DNA from: Riptortus pedestris
Taxonomy: Eukaryota; Arthropoda; Insecta; Hemiptera; Alydidae
Assembly: GCA_019009955.1 (NCBI GenBank)
Contig: CM032233.1
Location: forward strand, 96,741,501-96,805,500
Reading direction: 5' to 3'
DNA length: 64,000 bases
Below are positions 57,048 through 64,000 of the stretch, in pieces. The first letter of the stretch is position 1, and every line of letters starts with the position of its first letter. The notes beneath the pieces are model-generated. The model had not been told where the DNA came from. It saw nothing but the letters and a program-made list of their open reading frames with translations, and searched no databases. The position numbers were made by a program, and so were the translations under genes.

Positions 57048-57740
57048 TCCGTCACGCAGTGGCTACGTAAATTAAGCAGATGTGCAATGTGCGGTACGTA
57101 TTTGCATTTACCTCAAAACGCAAACATTCAATGAGAACAATATTTTCTCAGGTAGGAAAAAACGCCTCGTTCCTTCACTGTTGTTTATTCGTTACGACAG
57201 AGCACTTTCAGAGCATACGCTCCATCATCAGTGCCCTCTTCACGAAGATGTGACTGGAACCAAGGATTCCCTGTGACTCTCCCACAAGGAGACCTAAGAT
57301 AATAATTTTTTCTTACCTGAGATAATAATTCCTTCACCGTTCAGAACAATATTTGGTATTTAGGCTTCAAATGATGTTCTCCATAATATAACAGCTTATT
57401 GTTAATATGACATGACTTGGAGTGGGGGTTTACTGAAGGCCAAAAAACAAAAAATGTAAATATCTCTGTTAATAATCAAGATATTGAAAAAAACGTATAT
57501 AACAATATTTGTAGGACATTACATTTACAATAAGATTGGCTCTATACAATTTTTCGTTTGACACATAATTACGAAGATATTAAGATATTTTGAAATTCTT
57601 CCCTCCTGCTGGCCGTATTTCAGGCCTTAACGAACTTGATCTTTATTTTTACATAAAACGTTTAAATATCGAGTTTGGTATCTATCAAACAAAACTTGCG
57701 ACCGCTAGAGCGTTAACAGATATATATATATATATATAAA
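57048..57740 (+). mobile_element. Helentron-like element carrying a nested insertion, 3' truncated
   Basis: 5' AAAGTCCGTCACGCAGTGGC; internal family sequence interrupted at 57145-57345; a short (TA)n at 57719-57738, then it stops where LINE sequence begins. Confidence 0.55.
57145..57345. mobile_element. 201-bp nested insertion with 10-bp target duplication
   Basis: GAACAATATT occurs at 57135-57144 and 57346-57355 on either side, and removing the insert restores the family sequence GAGAACAATATTTGGTATTT seen at 59430-59455. Inside, CTCAGGTAGGAAAAAA pairs with TTTTTTCTTACCTGAG. Class unknown. Confidence 0.7.
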
Positions 57741-57779
57741 TAGTTCACATTCAATCATTTCGTACATACTACACAGAAT

Positions 57780-58430
57780 CCATTAAACAAACGAATAACT
57801 ATGTACTAGTTAACCGGACATACAAACATTAGACAAAACACACAAGTAGACGAACTCGCCAAATCAGCTACTCAAAATAGAACTCACGACAACACATATT
57901 GTACACACCAAGATAGTCAAGCCCAAGCAAAACATATGATACTCAAAACATTACAGAAAACTCGGTTCACCATAACTGACGTCTACCTTCGAGAACTGAA
58001 ACATATACTTCGTAAATGGCCTTCCCCAAAAAGTCTATTTAGAAGAGAAGAAGTAGTTTTAACGAGGTTAAGTATTGACCATTCACGATTGACACAATTA
58101 CTTACTGTAAAAGACGAACCCTACTGCCAACACTGTAACTGTAGGTTTACTATAAAACATATATTAACTGACTGCTATCTAAGTGCTCACATAGACCTAC
58201 CATACACTTTGACTGATTTACTAAATGACGTCGTCTGTATATTGACCGCATATTACTCTACTTGAAACATAACAACATTTATAAAAAAATATAATGTAGG
58301 ACAATACTGAAAATATTTGCAGAAATGAGCATACTTGCGTAAATATGATAAACTTATGATAAAAATTTAACTGATATGTCGCTCAATCGCCCCAGTCGTG
58401 AATTGCGATTACTGTAAGAATAAATTAAGA
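57780..58430 (+). pseudogene. LINE ORF2 remnant: RNase H end and C-terminal zinc region
   Basis: 57810-57890 reads LTGHTNIRQNTQVDELAKSA, the RNase H end (GH.N...N..VDELAK). The open frame from 57936 then reads REEVVLTRLSIDHSRLTQL, CQHCNCRFTIKHILTDC (Cys/His zinc-like motif) and PYTLTDLLND. The 3' end near 58390 (CAATCGCCCCAGTCG) resembles the LINE tails at 43170 and 45660. The best preserved I/Jockey-like fragment in the window, truncated at its 5' side. Confidence 0.78.
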
Positions 58431-58679
58431 AGTGGCTAATGAATGAAACCTCTGATCTAAGTTTCAAAACTAATCTTGATCTATCGGATACGACGGAAGC
58501 TGTAGGCCGTTAAGGAAGAGAAAAAACTTTGGGGGCGGAGCGATATATCCAGGCGTCCAATCTAAGAGAATATGCATTTAAAGTGTTTAACCTATGAATA
58601 AAGGGATACAGTAATTAACGTTGGCTCTGACACACACACAAAAAAAGTATATATTTATATATATATATATTAGAAAACG

Positions 58680-59000
58680 AGAGCGGCCGAGGGGGGAGGG
58701 GAAAGAAGATTTACGGGAGAGGAAGGCTTAGCAAAAAAAAGGATTGGATGTTTGGAGCGGCTCTGCTCGTGAGAGAACAGAAAGTAGTGGCTCGCCCCTT
58801 GGCTCGTAATCGTTAAAGCAAAAGCAATGGGGAAGGCCTGTCTCTACCCCTATACTGCATCTTGACTATGGCTTTCTCTCTGCAAATGGTCCCCAGCTCC
58901 TAGTACTCATAAACGTTAAAACCCAACGCCCAACAGGAACGTCTCTATTACCACGCCTCGCCCTTTTGGGCCCCAAATAGCCTTGACAATGCCATCAAGG
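58680..59000. other. Non-repetitive GC-rich island
   Basis: GAGAGCGGCCGAGGGGGGAG at the left, GTGGCTCGCCCCTTGGCTCG and CCACGCCTCGCCCTTTTGGG inside. Unique, no frame. Candidate regulatory element. Confidence 0.3.
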
Positions 59001-59384
59001 CTTCATATCGGCTTTTCTATACTGCACTGAAACGGATTCCCATTTAGAAACGGGGTTGTAATAAATTAAGCATAGAATGAAAATATAGTTATAATAAACT
59101 CTCGAAATCGAAGAGAGAGTCTAGCTCATCATTGTAGGAGTAATAATTGAGTTCTATTCCCTCGTTTATTGCAGCAAGAGAACATACGACTAATTTTATT
59201 TGTCAATTTACTAACCAACCACTATGTTGATATAAATATTCCTCTAACACTGCTAATAACAATAAATTATTTATAATTTATTATTATTGATAAAATATAA
59301 AGAGCTCATTGAGCATAAGATTCAATTATGGTCAGTCATTCTCTTGCAATAACACTACAGAATTATAAGGGCGTGATCGTACTG

Positions 59385-59748
59385 CGTTAACTAAGCAGAT
59401 TTCCCACATGCATCACGTATAATTAGAACGTAATTAGAACAATATTTGGTATTTAGGGTTCAAATAATGTGCTTCATACTATAACAGCTTATTGTTAATA
59501 TGACATGAGTAAGAGTGGGGGTTTCCTGAAGGTCAAAACGTAAATATCTCGGTTAATAATCAAGATAGTGAAAACACACATAACAACATTTATAGAACAT
59601 TTCATTTTCAATAAGATATTCAAGTTTTCGATCCGACGCATAATAATAGAGATATTAAGAATTTTCAAAATTCTCCCCCTCTTAAAAATATGTGCCAAAA
59701 CTCCAAATGAGTCAACTCGTCTCAAGTATATTTATGTATGTATGTATA

Positions 59749-59824
<76 letters not shown>

Positions 59825-60035
59825 TAGGTTTTAGGTTTCCAAATTTGAGTATTAAGGGAGTTATTTGTTGTTTTTTTTTTTTGTTTTTTTTCTCCTTTTT
59901 TTGGCCATCTGTTAACCCTCATTCCTGCTCCTGGGATTTTCACTTTTCAAGAATTTTATGATAATAATTTCATGTACAATATAAATTAGAATTATTATTT
60001 AAATAGGCTTCTTATTACTCGAGAAATAGAGAATG
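59385..60035 (+). mobile_element. Helentron-like fragments with (TA)n-(GA)n
   Basis: A 5' part (AAGCAGATTTCCCACATGCA, AACAATATTTGGTATTTAGG) to about 59690, then (TA)n 59754-59800 and (GA)n 59801-59824, then a minus-strand piece like 44640-44760 (AACCCTCATTCCTGCTCCTG). Frames across the microsatellite are artefacts. 60036-60330 has no feature. Confidence 0.45.
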
Positions 60036-60334
60036 GGACTTGAATTGCCATTTTTCCTTCAACGTAAAGATATATATATGTGTGTGATTAAATACAAAGT
60101 TTATTTGTAAACAATAATGAAAAATAAAATACACATTAGGGTTATAACATATTATTTGCCTATTTAAAAAAATATATTTTATAAACAAATGGATACAATA
60201 CAAACTAAAGGTATCTTTTAGCAAAAGAAGAAAAAGACAACTTTGATAAATGAATTCATTAGTACAAGTCAAATGATTTTTTTTTTTTTGTTTTTGGAAA
60301 TTATTGTTATATGGTATTTCCATTCCTAAGGCTA

Positions 60335-61349
<1,015 letters not shown>

Positions 61350-61864
61350 CTTTTTTTACTATTGAACAGATGTCGGTGTTTCAGCTTCCCTGAGAGAGGT
61401 CATCAAAATGTGTGCTTTCAGAAAATACCAAATATATTCGAAAGGATGGTTAGGGAGATTTTGATTTACTACAGTTTGAATACGAAACATCTCATTTCAA
61501 TAGCCTTAAACGTTTGCTGAAGTATAAAACGCTAGCTAACGGTCTATAGATTTGATGATGATTAAGCTCTTACTCGAAGGCAAAAAGCTTTATGACGGCT
61601 GTATATTCGGTCCATTTAACTTTACAGGGGCTATTTCCTATTTCTCTAAGAATTCTCCGATTCCCTTCCCAAACCACAATAAGCATTCTGCATGCTTATT
61701 TCCGTGTTGCAAGTCCAACGAAATATTGTTATTTAAACTCAATAATGGGCAAGCCATGCGTTGTCTAGATTCTATTAGGCAAAAGTTATAAAAGCATTTA
61801 TATTATTGCAAATGTTTTTCTTAATTGAATTATCAGTTTAGCTCTTTGAGCTATTTATAACTAC
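61350..61864. other. Intron sequence, no recognised feature
   Basis: A 79-codon plus frame (61552-61791) has a few Cys residues but no motif I recognise. Confidence 0.25.
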
Positions 61865-62489
61865 TGCCCCTCCATCTTCCAATTTTGAAAATTCGAAATG
61901 TCTTTGATATTATACATAGTTTTGAAAAGCCAATCGTATTTTAAATGTGAGAACAGCAATAACTTGTTATATCATGAACCACTTTATTCTAAGCTTTAAT
62001 ACCAAATATCGTTTTCAAGAGCCCTTTATTATGCGGGCTACATTCAAATTGGTTGAATGATGAAATTATCAATTAAGATTTTACGTTCTTGTTTCGAAAA
62101 TGTTTATTTGATCTATACCACACTCGACATTTGACGATTTCAGTCAATACTAAAGATCATATTTGTTTTTGGAATGAATGGAATATGGAATAGTGGGGAG
62201 GGATTCGAAAATTCATAATATTTCCGTCATTATGAGTGCAATTGTAAAATGTTATCTAGCCTATCTAGTTTAGCTATTGATGCTCCAAAAGTTTTGTATC
62301 TATACAATTCTTTGGAACTCAAATAGTAAGCAAGTTATTTGTACTTTCTTGTTTTCAACTTTCAGTAACCCCCTCTCCATCCTTCTACAGGGCGTTTTTT
62401 CTCCATAGAAGTAGAGGATATGTGGTGAGAGATCACAAGTTATATCAACACGTGGGAAATTTTCTTACTTTACGTGGCTCCTGCTTGAG
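61865..62489 (-). mobile_element. Subfamily 2 Helentron-like fragment
   Basis: GAACCACTTTATTCTAAGCT, GGTGAGAGATCACAAGTTAT, and a decayed 5' end CACGTGGGAAATTTTCTTAC. Confidence 0.45.
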
Positions 62490-62689
62490 GCTTTTTACTC
62501 TCCTGTCCAGAGATTAACACTCTACCTTGTGCCAGTCCATAGGAATATTTTTTGTCAAAAATAAATTATCGCTGAATGATAAATTTATCGTTCGGATAAA
62601 TTTTTCAACCGCAGGATTCTGAAATTCTTAGTTCGAAATTAAGGAATGACCTGTTTTATCCGTTATCATGGCAAATAATTCTGTCCAGG

Positions 62690-62880
62690 ACTAGACTAGT
62701 TTGATAGGAAAGTATGGAATTGGAGAAGAGCTGTGTAGATATGGAGTTGAGCCCTGTGGGGAGCAGGGGGAGGCTCGGGAAAGCAGGGTGGATGTGACCA
62801 TGGAAACCCAGGGCAGCCATCAGATCCTCTCTACCCCATATCAAATGCCCACCTTCCCCAATGCTCCATTTCACTGAATA
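62690..62880. other. Non-repetitive GC-rich island
   Basis: GGAGAAGAGCTGTGTAGATA through CATCAGATCCTCTCTACCCC. Unique, no domain in any frame. Candidate regulatory DNA. Confidence 0.25.
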
Positions 62881-63099
62881 ATCCTATACTCGATATGCTT
62901 ACCAGCAAATAATCTACGAGTATTAGGAAAAAAAATGTATTTCCTCGCGGAAAATTGGAGGAACGACGATAGAGAATCTTTGAGAGAGAATACTCGTTAT
63001 TAACGAGTGTGAAAATGAAGCTGGAATTAAGAAAGTTGTAAGACAAAGGTGCCATCTGTCAACTTATCTGTTCAATATGTCCAGAGGTAATAATGAAAA

Positions 63100-63640
63100 T
63101 GAAATAATGAACCGAAGGAATACAGATTAACGGGTAAATCCATTCATTGTATCAGAGATGACATGACTGCTGGTAAAGTCAGAAATAGAGATGAATAGAA
63201 TGATGCAAGTCCTAAAGGACGCCCTAGGTCAGTTTAAACTCAAGATAAATACACACATAACAATATTTTTGACTGTAGAGAAGAAAAAAAATAGCTTAGG
63301 AAATATAAATATTAAAATTGGAAACATTATACTTGAAAAAGTGAAGGAACTTGTTGCTTAGGAAGTATCATCACTGAACACAATCATAGTAGAGCTATAA
63401 TCGATAACAGAATAGCACTTCGTGAACATGCCACCCAAAGCCAAATGAGTATTTTAATTATAATAATAAGCAAATAAGCATGGTTATCAAAAAAAAAAGT
63501 TTGCTAAATCTTTTGTATGGGGTATACTGCTTTACAAGAGCGAAATTTAGACGATCCATAAAAGCATATGTAAGAGATTGGAAGCAATGGAAATGTGGAT
63601 TTGGTTCCAAATCCTCAGAAGTTGGACTAAAAAGACTCCC
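63100..63640 (+). pseudogene. RTE-type LINE reverse transcriptase remnant
   Basis: Broken frames read MQVLKDALGQFKLKINTHI, NIKIGNIILEKVKELV and SLLNLLYGVYCFTRA, parallel to 46345-46640. Stops and frameshifts throughout. A 98-codon frame continuing to 63776 leaves the homology after about 63640; its last part is unassigned. Confidence 0.6.
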
Positions 63641-63915
63641 CACTAAAGAACGCGTGCTTCAGTTTTGCATGTATCATTTAAATAAAACTAAATTATGCCA
63701 TCCACCAAACATACAGACTGACATCCAAAGCATTGGTGAGTATTTGCCATTTCTTAATATTACTTTTTCCTATTAGGCGTAGCAGCACAATGTGGACGTT
63801 AATAAATACTAGTGTACATTAGCGGTAGTTGTGTTTCGGGCCATCTCCAATATGTTTCGAAATTTTGGTTTTTGCCTCTTTTCTTCTCTTCATTTGATAT
63901 CCAGGAGTTCAGTCT

Positions 63916-63920
<5 letters not shown>

Positions 63921-64000
<80 letters not shown>
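63921..64000 (+). repeat. (CA)n microsatellite at window end
   Basis: About 39 CA units running to the last bases. Confidence 0.97.

Noticed and set aside
63640..63776. Host exon with a GTGAGT donor after 63733
   Set aside because: Continuous with LINE debris, no recognisable domain, and no acceptor that fits; too weak to call.

Overview
The window is AT-rich, repeat-dense eukaryotic nuclear DNA. The only protein-coding host gene I can support is the 3' end of a LIM-homeodomain transcription factor gene of the Lim1 (LHX1/5) class. It lies on the minus strand as three small exons at 20022-20289, 13527-13667 and 2891-2970. The exon junctions agree in phase, the splice sites are canonical, and the reading frame ends in a stop. 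The protein style (post-homeodomain block QLTSMGRGPFFGG, Gly-rich tail), tiny exons in multi-kilobase introns, and the mix of LINE, SINE, Merlin, pogo and Helentron-like repeats point to an arthropod, probably an insect; I cannot name the species. Lim1 is a nuclear DNA-binding factor. Its LIM domains and the first 46 homeodomain residues must be encoded beyond base 64000, so 20290-64000 is read as one intron of more than 43 kb.

Layout. 1-3600: downstream or 3' UTR sequence and the terminal exon, surrounded by partial direct duplications, one of which copies the terminal exon's 3' splice site. 3650-13500: intron filled with Helentron-like elements, LINE debris and the first of two 0.55-kb direct repeats. 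13527-13667: middle exon, followed by the second 0.55-kb repeat, two tRNA-derived SINEs and a tandem cluster of Helentron-like elements (15.1-18.8 kb). 20022-20289: exon with the homeodomain end. 20.4-64 kb: upstream intron with more Helentron-like elements, I/Jockey-type and RTE-type LINE remnants, a pogo/Tigger-like MITE (26842-27371), three Merlin elements with 8-9 bp target duplications (29221-29834, 38056-38609, 39886-41089), a 275-bp satellite built on one Merlin end (38451-39531), an 0.85-kb polypyrimidine block (41693-42540), a tRNA-Gly(UCC) gene (55117-55188) and several GC-richer, non-repetitive islands that are candidate enhancers.

The dominant repeat is a non-autonomous family seen about 35 times, in two 5' subfamilies. 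It starts near AAAGTCCGTCACGCAGGGGC, carries an AGCAGATTTCCC block close to the 5' end, has a microsatellite slot in the middle ((TA)n, (CA)n, (GT)n or none), and ends in a hairpin (GATTTCCC-TTAA-GGGAAATC) followed by TGCTAA. This architecture matches Helitron/Helentron-associated elements. Several copies sit head to tail. Nearly every long predicted reading frame other than those listed is a by-product of microsatellites or repeats.
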